Assembly (NCBI GenBank): GCA_964017155.1
Contig: OZ024864.1
Coordinates: 32,448,932-32,512,931 of the forward strand
DNA: 64,000 nt
Origin: Oasisia sp. SBJ-2009
Taxonomy: Eukaryota; Annelida; Polychaeta; Sabellida; Siboglinidae
Direction of reading: 5' to 3'
Shown: piece after piece, positions 26,165-37,589 of the stretch
Layout of the letters: every line of letters starts with the position of its first letter
Position numbering within the stretch: the first letter of the stretch is position 1
The notes under the pieces: generated by a model
Seen by the model: the letters and a program-made list of their open reading frames with translations, nothing else
Told to the model about the DNA's origin: nothing
Database searches by the model: none
Position numbers and translations under genes: made by a program

Positions 26165-26653
26165 TCATAGTCCCTGTACTCTACACCCTCGGATCCTCGC
26201 AGCTGATCGTCTCCACAGCTGGCGTCTCCACGTAGCCCCGTCTACGAGAACCTTGTACAGTACCGGACCAATTCGCTCCAACACTTCTCCTTTTAGCCAT
26301 TTCGGTCCTCTATGATAGTGTCGAACCATGACCTTCTCTCCATTCTGAAAAGAAACCAAAGTTCCTTTCTCATTTCTCAGAAGTTTCCCATCAACTTCTC
26401 GTTTGATGTTCGGCTTCAGAAGATCCAACCTCGACTTCAGATTTCTGCCAAACAACGGTTGAGCTGGACTGTGTCCTGTTGTAGCATGTGGTGCTGTGCG
26501 ATACGCAAACAGAAATCTGTCGAGCTTGTGTTGGATAGATCGATCCGATCTGTCAGCCTTGACAGCGTTCTTGAAACTTTGAACCATGCGTTCCGCTAAG
26601 CCGTTGGTGGATGGATGATACGGAGCGCCAGTCACGTGTCGGATACCATTCAT
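26165..26653 (-). pseudogene. Gypsy integrase, C-terminal part
   Basis: Begins near GIRHVTGAPYHPSTNGLAER, which carries the catalytic glutamate region (NGLAER) of the DDE core, then a variable linker and a GEKVMVRHYHRGPKWLKGEV segment typical of the C-terminal (GPY/F-like) domain. It is separated from the upstream integrase piece by a stop near 26660. Confidence 0.88.
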
Positions 26654-26671
26654 TTCTGTGAAATGTTTGAA

Positions 26672-27220
26672 TTATCCAGACACGAACTGAGGTCCATTGT
26701 CTGACACAACTTGCTCTGGCAGACCCATTCTTGCAAATAAGGATCGCAGAGTAGCTACAGTTTCTGCTGCAGTTGTGTTCCGCATCTCAACAATGTCAGG
26801 CCACTTGGTGTGTGCATCCACTACGACCAAGAACATTTTGCCTTGAAATGGTCCTGCAAAATCGATATGCAGGCGTTGCCATGGGTGCGCTGGGTATTCC
26901 CATCTGTGTAGCGGAGCTTGTTTCGGGTTGTTTGCGACACCTTGACATCCTTCACATCTCTTTGTCACGCATTCGATGTCTTCTTCCATTCGGGGCCACC
27001 AGACATACCCTCGTGCAAGTCCTTTCATTTTTACAGTCCCCATGTGTCCTTCATGCAGTGTCTCCAGCACTCTGCCTCGCAGTTTTGTGGGAACAATCAC
27101 TCTGTTACCCCACATCAAGACACCATGATGCATTGTCAGTTCGTCCTTGCGACTGAGGTAAGGTGCGAAGTTTGGTTGCGATTCGACACCTTCCCAACCT
27201 GACTGCACCAGTCGTACCAC
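26672..27220 (-). pseudogene. Gypsy integrase, zinc-binding domain and first core part
   Basis: An HHCC zinc-binding motif is visible (H in LHEGHMG, C in RCEGCQ), then the catalytic core with the first aspartate in HIDFAGPF and the second in VVSDNGPQF. The two aspartates and the glutamate of the next piece complete DDE. Upstream, 27220-27590 encodes the RNase H/integrase linker with in-frame stops. Confidence 0.9.
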
Positions 27221-27589
27221 GCGAGAAAGCAGTGCGTCTCTGTGAGTTTCTCTTCTGAGCTATCTTTTCGTGACTGGTAACATCTCAACAAGGGTCATGT
27301 GAAACATTTCGACCTCATCAGGCTTGTCTTCTGGCACTGAACGAAGCGGTAGACGAGACAATCCATCACTATTTGCATGCTGTTTGGAACCTCGATACTC
27401 AATCTGATACGCAAATGTACCAAGGAAGAGACACCAACGTTACAGTCGTGCTGCTGTTGTGACTGGTACTGCCTTTCCAGGGTCCATAATATACTTCAGA
27501 GGTTTGTGATATGTGATCAGTATGAACCGACGACCCTCCAAGTACGGCTGAAACTTCCTGACACCCCAGTAGAGTCCGAGAGCTTCCTT

Positions 27590-28315
27590 CTAGATGTGTG
27601 CAAACTTCTTTTCCGTTTGTGTTAGTGAGCGCGATGCATACGCTACTGGTCTTTCACTTCCGTCCGGCATCCGATGTGATAAGACGGCGCCCAAGCCATA
27701 CGATGAACTGTCGCAAGCCATAACCACAGGCAAGTCCGGGTTGAAGTGAGTAAGGACTCGATCCTGAAGCAGCATTTCTCTCACGGTTGTGAACGCACAC
27801 TCCTGCTCTTTGCCCCAGATCCAGCGTTCGTCTTTCTGCAAAAGTCTATGCAGTGGTGCAAGATGTGTAGCCAGGTCTGGTAAGAACCGCGCATAGTACT
27901 GCACCATTCCCAAGAACGATCTCAACTGTCCAACGTTGTGAGGACTAGGCAAGCCTGCCATAGCTTGCACTTTCTTTGGTGACTGGTGTAGTCCCTCGGC
28001 AGTGATGACATGGCCCAAGTACTCAACTGAGTTCTGCAGAAATTTGCATTTCTCTCTGTTGGCCTTTAGTCCATATTCCTCCAGTCGTCCCAGTACTTTG
28101 TCAAGGGCTTTCAGATGTTCTTCTCGAGTTCTGCCTGTGACAATGATGTCGTCAAGATAGCACTGGACACCCGGAATACCTTGTAGGACTTGGTCCATGG
28201 CTCTCTGCCATACCGCTGGTGCTGATGCCACTCCATACGGTAATTGCTGATACTGGTACAGTCCACGATGTGTGTTGACAGTCAGGGAAGTCTTCAATTC
28301 TTCCTCGACCTCCAC
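27590..28315 (-). pseudogene. Gypsy reverse transcriptase palm/thumb and RNase H start
   Basis: 242 codons. LPYGVASAP, then YLDDIIVTG (the catalytic YxDD), a thumb with LRSFLGMVQYYARFLPD, and the RNase H opening MACDSSSYGLGAVLS with its first catalytic aspartate. The frame ends at a stop just after KKFAHI, inside RNase H. Confidence 0.93.
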
Positions 28316-28365
28316 CTGAAGGTACGCCTGTCGTAGATCAATTACGCTGAACTGTTGACCACCAC

Positions 28366-28551
28366 TCAGATTTGCGTAGATCTCTTCAATTCGGGGCGGG
28401 GGGGGGGGTACTCATCCACGTCGAGCTGTGGATTTATTGTCAATTTGAAATCGCCGCAAATTCGAACTTCACCGTCCTTCTTGATTGGTGTGACGATCGG
28501 TGCTGCCCATTCGCTGTGAGTCACACGCTTCACAATCCATTCTGCTTCCAA
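28366..28551 (-). pseudogene. Gypsy reverse transcriptase, N-terminal part
   Basis: WAAPIVTPIKKDGEVRICGD is the opening fingers motif of Ty3/Gypsy RT. The frame breaks in a G run (28397-28408, C run on the coding strand) at the EYPPP position. The following reading resumes in another frame towards YLQVEVEEELKT. This is a homopolymer frameshift, or possibly an assembly error. Confidence 0.88.
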
Positions 28552-28644
28552 TTAGTCCAACCCTCGCTCAACTGCTGGCTTTCGTGCAAATGCGACTAGT
28601 CGGGCTTTCCAGAATCGTGGTTTCGGCTCTTCTTTCAGTTGGAT

Positions 28645-29910
28645 TCATGCTTTGATGTTCACTAACCGTCCGAGTTTGTCACAGAACACCGCTGCATGTC
28701 TGTCGAGCACATCTCGGAAACCAGACTGCGTCTCTAGATGCATTAGAGGCCAGATCAAACGGATGGAGTGCAACCACTCCCGACCAAGCAGTGTAGGTCC
28801 ATTTCCTTTCATCACATACAACTGAAGATGCTTGCTTTGTTCTCCATAACGAACTCTAACTGACAACACGCCCAACGGTTTCACCGTTTCTCCTGTATAC
28901 GTGTGTAGCTGCAGAGTGGTGCTTTCTAACGGTACGTGCCGCAGCTGTTCGTGATATTTCTTCTCGCCGATGACAGAGACAGCTGAGCCCGTATCTAGCT
29001 CCATCACAAGTTCTCTGTTTTCAACTTCCATCGTCACGGAGATTGGCTTTCGGTCGTTTCCTTTGGACACTCGGTACAGTCCTGTCCAGTCCTGTCGATT
29101 GGCGTCTTCGTTGCCTTGCATGACGTGCAATGACGTTGCCGGTGGCTGTTTGCTAGCCTTCTGTCGGCATGCCTTTCGAATATGACCGACCTTTCCACAC
29201 TGGTAACATTTCTCCTTGATAAATGGACATCCTTTTGGATTGTGTTGTCCGTTGCACCTGTAGCACTTTGACATGGGGTCTGCACGCTGAGTCTGTCGGT
29301 GGTTAGTATTTCTTGGCATCGCTTTACTGTTCTGTTGTCTAGGCTGTCTACTGCAGCTGTCTAATGTGTGCACTTTAGTCTCCTTACCAGTCTCTCCTTG
29401 AAATACCTGGACGTTTCGGTTGGCTTGTTCTATTGCCAGACATCGTCTCACGGCAATTTCGAATGTCAAGTCATCGAGTTTCTCTTTCAGCAGACCTCTG
29501 AGCATCTTGTCATCTCGGATGCCAGATACCAAACGGTCTCGCAGACGTTCGGCTCGCGTTACGTCACTGAATTTGCATTCACTTGCCAAATGCTTCAGCG
29601 TTGCGACGTAATCGCTAACAGATTCACCAACCTGTCTCGATCGATTGTCAAACTCATATCGAGTAACCAATGCTGATTTTTCTGGCTTTGTGTGCTTTTG
29701 CAACCGGTCCACTATCACCGAATACGTTACGTCGGCGTCTTTCGGTGTGGCTGGTACCAACAAGTCCTTGAGCAGCTGATATGTCTCCGTGGACACATTC
29801 GACAATAAAATTGCCTTTTTGGTTTGATCGTCAGTTACTCCGTTCGCAACGAAGTAAAAGTCCAACTGTTCCATATAAGCTTCCCAGTCGGCACCATGGT
29901 TATACTTCAA
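28645..29910 (-). pseudogene. Gypsy Gag, nucleocapsid and protease
   Basis: About 421 codons. The Gag capsid-like region is followed by two zinc knuckles, CYRCNGQHNPKGC (one residue short of canonical spacing) and CYQCGKVGHIRKAC (canonical C-x2-C-x4-H-x4-C). The retropepsin active site follows in VMELDTGSAVSVIG, with the flap and LLGREWL near the end. No ATG is in place at the N-terminus; the frame is open upstream to about 29980. Gag and protease share one frame, as in many Ty3/Gypsy elements. Confidence 0.9.
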
Positions 29911-30094
29911 GTCTTCATTACTTTGCCGAAGCTGAACAACGTTCTGCCCTCTTCGCCCATTATCGACTTATCTTTCGAAGCAGAAAACCACGCCGCATCA
30001 AAGTCACTTTGTTTTACAACATTCGTTGCCTAAACACACTCAAAATAGTCTTGCCTGATCCGGGACCCACCACGATCCCATCCTCGTCGCCAAT

Positions 30095-30235
30095 TGTTAT
30101 GTCTTGATAACAAAAGCTCATATAGAAACAACTCACATTTTGTCCAAAACCAGTTTATTCAAAATAATACCGGCAAGTGCCGCACGGTACCTAACACTAT
30201 TTAAAATACCGGCAAGTGTCGCACAGTACCTAACA
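30095..30235 (-). repeat. Candidate 5' LTR of the Gypsy element, 141 bp
   Basis: On the minus strand it starts TGTTAGGTAC and ends GACATAACA, so it is bounded by TGTTA/TAACA. It contains an AATAAA and is followed directly by ATTGGCGACGAGGATGGG, the primer-binding-site position. A 39-bp internal near-duplication (ACCGGCAAGTG...CCTAACA) lies within it. Its partner LTR is missing, so the boundaries rest on the terminal dinucleotides and the PBS position only. Confidence 0.65.
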
Positions 30236-30292
30236 CCTAGTATGATATCCAGCGAATTCAGACGGGCACTGTTTCATAAAATGCCCATTTTA

Positions 30293-30715
30293 GGCACTTA
30301 TGTACAAGTCGGACCCACCTCAATTTTGCCATTATAACTGTATTTTTGCCAAGATTTGATACTTGATTTTGTTAATTAAATCAATTATAATCATCTTGCG
30401 CATATTTATATTTTATAAACAGCGCGTCTTAGCAGACTCTTGAGATCGAAAAGACACCGCGGTCGGCATAAACAAACTGTTTATCGCTCATTCCATGTGC
30501 ACAGCGCAGTAACACATGCACCGCTGCGCTTGCGACTGGCACAAATCGCGCTGTCTTTTCCACCTCAAAAGTATGTCAAGACGCGCTGTTTATAAAACAT
30601 AAATATGCGCAAGATGATTATAATTGACTGGGTTAACAAAATAAAATAAAAAATGTTGGCATAAATACAGTTATAATGGCAAAATTGAGGTGGGTCCGAC
30701 TTGTACATAAGTGCC
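30293..30715. mobile_element. 423-bp palindromic MITE with 8-bp target duplication
   Basis: Termini GGCACTTATGTACAAGTC and the reverse complement. Arms of about 200 bp are inverted with few mismatches. The element is flanked on both sides by CCATTTTA (30285-30292 and 30716-30723). An 8-bp duplication fits hAT-like or Merlin-like transposition. It has no coding capacity. It inserted just outside the Gypsy LTR, and a truncated relative lies at 25942. Confidence 0.92.
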
Positions 30716-30779
30716 CCATTTTACGTCAGGCTCAAACTAATAAATATTTCTTCGAATTAATCAAGTCAGTTTTATTTAA

Positions 30780-31170
30780 TTAAAATATCAGAATATCGAT
30801 GTCTATATTTACATGTCATGATTATCAACGACGACGACGACGCTGGCAGAACCGCTAATCCCGCTATGCTTATAATCCTCTATGTTCTACATCTTGCGTC
30901 ACCGCCCCAGGAGTCTAGAAAACTTCCAAGGTTTACGCAACCATTGTGTCCGTTCTTTATAACTTGCGTCTCCCACATTCCACAACGGATCTTTCACGAG
31001 AAAGCGCAACAAATAATTAAGGTGAGAGTTCTGCAAAAACCATCGTCGTCCATTTGCAACCTTGACCTTAAAGTATTGTTCGTCGCTGATTGGTTTGCAA
31101 AGGCTTTTTTTATGTGTCGCCGAACCCTTGTATTTTTCCGTGAACATTTTGATCATTACGTTAGTAATGT
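30780..31170. other. Non-coding stretch
   Basis: Short frames on both strands (to 124 codons) with no recognised domain. It lies between the MITE and the inverted-repeat element. Confidence 0.4.
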
Positions 31171-31494
31171 ATGGCATTGTGTCATTCTGTGACTTTTTCA
31201 TATAGATTTTAAATAATTGTGATTTTTCACTTATATTTACCCTAAATGACTAGGTAAACTGTTTCCATTTTTTTCGTCCACTTTTTCGTGGGAAAATTCA
31301 AGATGGCCGCCACCGTACACCAAAATTCTTATAATCGCTATATCTTTGGCAATAAACGGTATAACAACTTGAACTCAAAGTCGTTTTATATGTATTGATG
31401 CATGAGGAATCCAATTCAACTATTATCTTAGTGAAAGAAATGAAAATAATGCTATACTAGCCAAAACATGCGTTAAAATGACCGTAAAATGTAT

Positions 31495-31548
31495 ATAGTA
31501 TACGCAATTCTGTAACACATATATGTGTTACAGAATTGCGTATACTAT
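31495..31548. repeat. Perfect 54-bp palindrome
   Basis: ATAGTATACGCAATTCTGTA followed by ACACATA and the exact reverse complement. The sequence is the end of the 340-bp unit joined head-to-head to another copy of itself, a possible junction of two element termini. Confidence 0.92.
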
Positions 31549-31659
31549 TATGCCAATGTCTTAAAATGGAAAATATCATCAGATATTAACTTAATTTCTC
31601 AAAGATGATAATTATCCAATTTCAACTAATCCTATCACCGTTTTATCTTAATTATAACT

Positions 31660-31745
31660 ACGTTTGTCATCTACGTCACGCTCCACGTCATCTCCGTCAC
31701 GACAAATATGTGACGTAGATGACTGTGACGTAGATGACGTGCCTT
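31660..31745. repeat. Short inverted repeat with TGACGTAGATGAC words
   Basis: GTCATCTACGTCACG on the left and GTGACGTAGATGACTGTGAC on the right form an imperfect stem. The word recurs at about 32073. Confidence 0.7.
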
Positions 31746-33323
31746 GCGAGTCATGGCCAATATCATGTAGGTCGTGAGCTTAACTGGCGTATGCAATTTC
31801 TGATTGAGTTGATTGACACCACTTAACACGTGATTATCAATAATTCTGTTTGTCTGACCTGTATAGCACGCGGTGCGGACCGTTCGTTGATGACATGGAA
31901 TAAACCTACTCATCTGACTCCTGTCCTGAAATGTCGAATATCTCGCGTAAATCGCAGCAAAAACGGTTTTGGTGTTGTTTCCAATATGCAGATATGGCGG
32001 TAACGTAATTTTGATTCCACGTGGATGTGGTAGTTCTTCCGACTCTGGACAGGCGTGGCATCAAAGTTGTCGTGACGTAGATGACATGGAACCAGGGGAC
32101 ATAGATTTTTATGTTGGAAAACATCGAATACTCAAACAATGTAATAAATAATACTCTTTTTTGGATAAATATGAAGAGAGACATCGCAAAGAGAACCTTA
32201 CGGAATATATTTATTATTTATTGTGCCATTATTACACCTTTATAATAACGTGCAAATTGAGAACCAGGTGATAGGAACAGCCACTTTTCGATGACGTAGA
32301 CTGGGAGATATAATGAGAAAAAACAGAATAACGACTAAGAATGCCATTATTATATTAGAAATGAAGAACAATACTGTACTAAGCGCCACATATAAGAAAT
32401 ATAGTTTTACGAGATTTCGGTATCGAATATTTCTATATAAAAGAGCCGGGACACCAAATAGCCCGGTTACCGTGAAACGACCCATATACGTCCTGTGATT
32501 TGTTCATGTAAAATTTAAATAATTGTGTTTTTTCACATATAATGACCCTAAAGGACTGAGAAAAAACTGTTTCCATTTTATTTCGTCCAATTTTTCGTGG
32601 GGAAATTCAAGATGGCTGCAACTGGTCACCGAAAGTCTTAAAATCGCTATATCTTTGGCAATAAACGGTATAGAAACTTGAACTCGGAGTCGCGTTAGAT
32701 GTTTTTAAGTATGATGAATCCAATACAACCATGATTTTGATGAAAATAAAATGTAGTTATACCAGCCATATAGGTATTAAAATAGCCATAAAACGGAAGA
32801 TCCAACATATGTTTCAGGAACATCTTGAAGTATGTAGGTTTTCGTTTTCCCTGTGTCCTGTGTCCTGTGTCCAGTGATGTTTGCACCAGTAAGTGCATGA
32901 AACCCTGGTAGGGCTTGTCTTGTCAGGATCCAGAGCATCGTAGATAAGCTTGAGTTTGACAGTGCGTCACTTAGCTCCTGTGCTAATCATTATGACGCTC
33001 TCTGCGCTGAGTTCTGGAACTATGCGCAACGCCAACACAAGTACACATGTATCACTGAAATAAATGTGTACCATGATACCTAGATCACCCAGTGCTATAA
33101 CTGCATACGGTGTCTTCATTGTATCTGCTTACTTCTGTGTACTGCGAATTCTGCAGATAAATGGGCTGCAAAGACATCTTTGTATGTCTGAGAGACGATA
33201 GGCATTTTGCTGAATTGGACATCTTTTTCTACAAGGCGCAAAGTGAGGCTCGCCTTTTTTCTTGCTATTCAAGAATGCCCTTAGATCTTTATGGGTGTGT
33301 TATCATTGACCTTATTGCCCGGG

Positions 33324-34312
33324 TCAGAAGATCTGCCAGCTGTTCTTAGTTGACTCGTATGATATATCGGTGAACTGTGCTGTAGTCATCAAAGAGTAAG
33401 TATGCCTCGCAGTAGCCGAAAGACTTGTTGTCAATTGCGCGAATAAAGAATGCTGAATGGTCTTGACAATTACTATGTCCCTTTGGTGAACACTCAATTC
33501 ATGCACAACAGCCTTGCCATCGATAATGATGGTAGGTGGTAGGTAACTGTCCAGATGCTGTGCCTCAGTCAGGTATGCCCTAACATCCATCGTAGGTTGT
33601 CTCTGGTACACTGACATTGCTGTCGCATGAAACAAAAAATTACGCCCAAATGTGTCTACCTTTTTGGCCGATGAAGACCTGAATGGGCATTGTTCCCACC
33701 GTGTCCCGCTATGTTCTGTTGCTCTCCCTCGGCAGTTTGAGTTGCGCATTATTTGACTCTTTGTATGGAATGCCAACTCCAGCCGTTGAGAGGACTTCCA
33801 CTAGTTTCTGGCTTCTCCACTGGTCACAGTACTGTGACATGTCAAGCATTAGGGGAGTTTCGACAGTTGATCGGAGATTAGGTACATCTACTGACTTGGG
33901 CATATACAATGCATGGCGATCAGATATGTCAGTCTGCATGATTTGTCGAGATATAAATGATGCTGATCGATGCAGGGCGTGCATGCGTGATTCCGTTTTG
34001 GCAGTGTGCACCCTTTTCAGCATCCACAATGTCACATTGTGGAGTTCTTGTGGAACTACAGCTTCTCCAACATCATCTAGCGATCCTTTGAAAACCCACG
34101 GTTCATTCTATGCCTGCTTAATTAATTGCCTTGCACATATTGCCCTTGCTGGCTACCTCTCCTACTGCTTCATGTTGTGCCTCCATAAAGTGTATTAGCA
34201 TGGTTTTGTTCCTATGTATTGGCGCTGTGAACCGTACGTTAGCAACATTATGTTGAATGTTCTCCCAAAGCAGTTGCCTTTTCACTCTTGGTACGCGTGT
34301 ATGTGGAGACAA
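33324..34312 (-). pseudogene. Degenerate reading frames inside the inverted-repeat element
   Basis: Three minus-strand pieces (34118-34312, 33709-34035, 33324-33776) in different frames read with ordinary protein composition, for example QHNVANVRFTAPIHRNKTML, ESRMHALHRSASFISRQIMQ and LDSYLPPTIIIDGKAVVHEL. Their order suggests one decayed gene carried by the element. I recognise no family and no catalytic motif. Confidence 0.35.
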
Positions 34313-35392
34313 TTAGTAGTATGTAAAATGGATATAAAGTGCTAATACCGAAAATGAAAAACTATATTGAAAACAGCATAGTGTACATATCTCCATCAAA
34401 AATTAAGATATTAAATATATTTTGGTCCTGTTGGACTTGCCTTTTATTTAACTTTCCAATTGTGACAGGAAAGTATGTTTTACATCCAACATTTGCTGTC
34501 CGTATGTACCACTTTTACGGTTATTTTAATGCATTTGTGGCTGGTATAGCTTTATTTTCATTTATTTCATCGAAATAACAGTTGCGTTGGATTCACCATA
34601 CATTAATACACCTAAAACGACTCCGAGTTCAAGTTTCTGTACCGTTTATTGCCAAAGATATAGCGATTTTAAGACTTTCGGTGACTGGTGGCGGCCATCT
34701 TGAATTTCCCCACGAAAAAGTGAATGAACAAAATGGAAACAGTTTTATTCCAGTTCTTTAGGGTCAATACAAGTGAAGAAACACAATAATTAAAATTTTA
34801 CATGAAAAAATCATAGAACGTATATGTGTTACATAATTGCGTATACTATATACATTTTACGGTCATTTTAACGCATTTTTTGCTAGTATAGCTTTATTTT
34901 CATGTCTTTCACAAAGATAATAGTTTCATTGGATTCCTCATACATCAATACATATAAAACGACTTCGAGTTCAAGTTTTTATACCGTTTATTGCCAAAGA
35001 TATAGCGATTATAAGGATGTTGGTGTTGGGTGGCAGCCATCTTGAATTATCCCACGAAAAAGTGGACGACAAAAATGGAAACAGTTTTTTTTCAGTCCTT
35101 TAGGGCCAATATAAGTGAAAAATCACAATTATTCAAAATCTATATGAAAAAGTCACAGAACATGTATTTGCTACATAACTCCGTATACTTATAGGGCGAC
35201 AGTATTTGGGCGACACTAAATGTATATCTTTTAATTTTAACTATTGCTTAAAACAATGTTCGGCACTGTGTTATAGTAGATGGTTTATATATACTACACT
35301 AATTTTTATGTATTTGTTATGCTTAGTTGAATATATACAAACTGTCGCCCAACCCTTGCGATTTACAAGGTGTCGCCTAACCCTTGGATTTA

Positions 35393-35393
35393 T

Positions 35394-35450
<57 letters not shown>

Positions 35451-35567
35451 GTGTAGCGAAGTATTAGAACTAGTATTGCATTATATAATAACTGTACTAG
35501 TAGTAGTATTACTACTACTACTATTATAATAATTATTATTAATGCTATCAATTGTATTATTATTACT

Positions 35568-35599
<32 letters not shown>

Positions 35600-35605
35600 C
35601 GCTAG
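35393..35605. repeat. (TA)n and (ATT/ACT)n microsatellites
   Basis: TA tract 35395-35446, then scattered ACT and ATT triplets (35495-35605). Confidence 0.9.
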
Positions 35606-35791
35606 TGTGGTTATTGTTGTTGGTGACGTTATTATCAAATTAAAATGATGTACCTTTTTAATGTACTTCGGTGCAGTTGATGCAGACCTCAGTTTCCTGT
35701 CTTTTAGCGCGGACAAATACAAATATGACAGTTGGAATAGAGAGCTAACATTTATAAAAGTGACGAAAACACACGTTGTTCTCTACTATCC

Positions 35792-35797
35792 TTTATT
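35792..35797 (-). promoter_or_regulatory. Candidate polyadenylation signal AATAAA
   Basis: On the minus strand AATAAA directly follows the 24-bp array and lies about 1.37 kb past the stop codon of the gene ending at 37165. It would give a 3' UTR made mostly of minisatellite. The motif is common by chance. Confidence 0.4.
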
Positions 35798-37022
35798 CAG
35801 TTACCTAGCAGTGTCGCCAAACAGTTACCTAGCAGTGTCTCCACACAGTTACCTAGCAGTGTCTCCACACAGTTACCTAGCAGTGTCTCCACACAGTAAC
35901 CTAGCATTGTCTCCACACAATTACCTAGCAGTGTCTCCACACAGTTACCTAGCAGTGTCTCCACACAGTTACCTAGCGGTGTCTCCACACAGTTACCTAG
36001 CAGTGTCTCCACACAGTTACCTAGCAGTGTCTCCACACAGTTACCTAGCAGTGTCTCCACACAGTTACCTAGCAGTGTCTCCATACAGTTACCTAGCAGT
36101 GTCTCCATACAGTTACCTAGCAGTGTCTCCATACAGTTACCTAGCGGTGTCTCCACACAGTTACCTATCAGTGTCTCCACACAGTTACCTAGCAGTGTGT
36201 CCATACAGTTACCTAGCAGTGTCTCCATACAGTTACCTAGCGGTGTCTCCACACAGTTACCTAGCAGTGTCTCCACACAGTTACCTAGCAGTGTCTCCAC
36301 ACAGTTACCTAGCAGTGTCTCCATACAGTTACCTAGCGGTGCCTTCACACAGTTACCTATCAGTGTCTCCACACAGTTACCTAGCAGTGTGTCCATACAT
36401 TTACCTAGCAGTGTATCCACACAGTTACCTAGCGGTGTCTCCACACAGTTACCTAGCAGTGTCTCCACACAGTTACCTAGCAGTGTCTCCATACAGTTAC
36501 CTAGCAGTGTCTCCATACAGTTACCTAGCAGTGTCTCCATACAGTTACCTAGCAGTGTCTCCGCCCAGTTATCTAGCGGTGTCTCCACACAGTTACCTAG
36601 CGGTGTCTCCACACAGTTACCTAGCGGTGTCTCCACACAGTTACCTAGCGGTGTCTCCACACAGTTACCTAGCGGTGTCTCCACACAGTTACCTAGCAGT
36701 ATCTCCACACAGTTACCTAGCAGTGTCTCCACACAGTTACCTAGCAGTGTCTCCACACAATTACCTAGCGGTGCCTCCACACAGTTACCTAGCGGTGTCT
36801 TCACACAGTTACCTAGCAGTGTCTCCACCCAGTTATCTAGCGGTGTCTCCACACAGTTACCTAGCGGTGTCTCCACACAGTTACCTAGCGGTGTCTCCAC
36901 ACAGTTACCTAGCGGTGTCTCCACACAGTTACCCAGCGGTGTCTCCACACAGTTACCTAGCGGTATCTCCACACAGTTACCTAGCAGTGTCTCCACACAG
37001 TTACCTAGCAGTGTCTCCACAT
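35798..37022. repeat. 24-bp minisatellite, about 51 copies, in the predicted 3' UTR
   Basis: The unit is ACCTAGCAGTGTCTCCACACAGTT with variants (GCGGTG, CATACAG, TATCAG). Higher-order blocks of similar variants repeat within the array. Because 24 is divisible by three and the unit lacks stops in several frames, open frames of 462 codons (plus, SYLAVSPH repeat), 279 codons (plus) and 449 codons (minus, CVETLLGN repeat) appear. The minus frame is in the same phase as the upstream gene but lies behind two TAG codons. Confidence 0.97.
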
Positions 37023-37164
37023 TTCGCTGTATGTAATGCAATAACCTGAAACGGCTGATGGTGCGCCCGTGTGTGTGTGTGTGTTTGTGCGCGCGCGCGC
37101 ACGTGCGTACGTGTGGACGCGTGCACTTGATTGTGGTCCTGCTCAATGCCTATGCATTTTCGTC

Positions 37165-37318
37165 CTACCCAAAGACCAACGAAGTTATAGACCCAAGCAT
37201 TGTGTCTGGATCTTGTGCTTCTAGTTCGTCCTCGTCGTCTTCTTCTTCTTCCGTTTCGATGATTTCGGGCGTCGTGAATTTGCTAACAAGACTTCCTATG
37301 GCATCACTCATAAAGGCC
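37165..37318 (-). CDS. Membrane protein gene, exon 5 (acidic cytoplasmic tail, stop)
   Basis: The acceptor TGTTTCTTTCAG/G precedes 37318, and the frame runs 50 residues to TAG at 37165-37167. It completes a split codon with exon 4 (CT+G, phase 2), so the join is in frame. The tail has a short amphipathic start (AFMSDAIGSLVSKF), the acidic run EIIETEEEEDDEDELEA, and ends GSITSLVFG. A membrane-proximal to cytosolic location is inferred from the span in exon 4. The acidic cluster could be a sorting or binding site. No known motif is claimed. The codon-phase match makes this exon convincing. Confidence 0.75.
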
Positions 37319-37589
37319 CTGAAAGAAACACACATTTCTTTGTAACCAATATATATCATGACGCCGATATATATTCATTCGCATTAAACAGTCTGCATAC
37401 TTTTCGGGTGTTGTTTCAGATTTATTAAACACAAATGTTGTACACAATTGCTAGAGAGACATAGATGTATAGGAGATAAACAGGTAGACAGACGGATGCT
37501 GCCCATTTCTGTTTTCACTTTTCGACCGCTTTTTTGCGTGAGTGGTGCCTCTTTCTGTTTGTTCTTTTTCTCAAACGTCAATTACACAT

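Larger units (their letters stand above)
26030..30235 (-). mobile_element. Degraded Ty3/Gypsy LTR retrotransposon, 3' LTR missing
   Basis: Minus-strand order is 5' LTR, Gag with zinc knuckles, protease, reverse transcriptase, RNase H, integrase: the Ty3/Gypsy order. The 5' LTR is at 30095-30235. No matching 3' LTR is found near 26 kb. Several stops and at least one homopolymer frameshift interrupt Pol, so this copy is dead. Genes are annotated separately as pieces and no intact polyprotein is implied. Confidence 0.92.
31188..35165. mobile_element. About 4-kb inverted-repeat element with doubled terminal units
   Basis: A roughly 340-bp unit (from GTGACTTTTTCATATAGATTT, through CAAGATGGC.GC and ATATCTTTGGCAATAAACGG, to GTATACGCAATT) occurs four times: plus sense at about 31188-31520 and 32490-32820, minus sense at about 34480-34830 and 34840-35165. 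The outermost copies face each other as long TIRs and the inner pair repeats the arrangement. Degenerate reading frames lie between. No target duplication was found, so the exact ends are uncertain. Confidence 0.75.

Noticed and set aside
25992..26315. Plus-strand 107-codon frame with serine/arginine-rich composition
   Set aside because: It is the complement of the Gypsy integrase C-terminal region.
35661..37146. 462-codon plus and 449-codon minus frames with 8-residue repeats
   Set aside because: Both arise from the 24-bp minisatellite and coexist on opposite strands. The plus frame's unique start has no recognisable domain, and the minus frame lies behind two TAG codons of the host gene.
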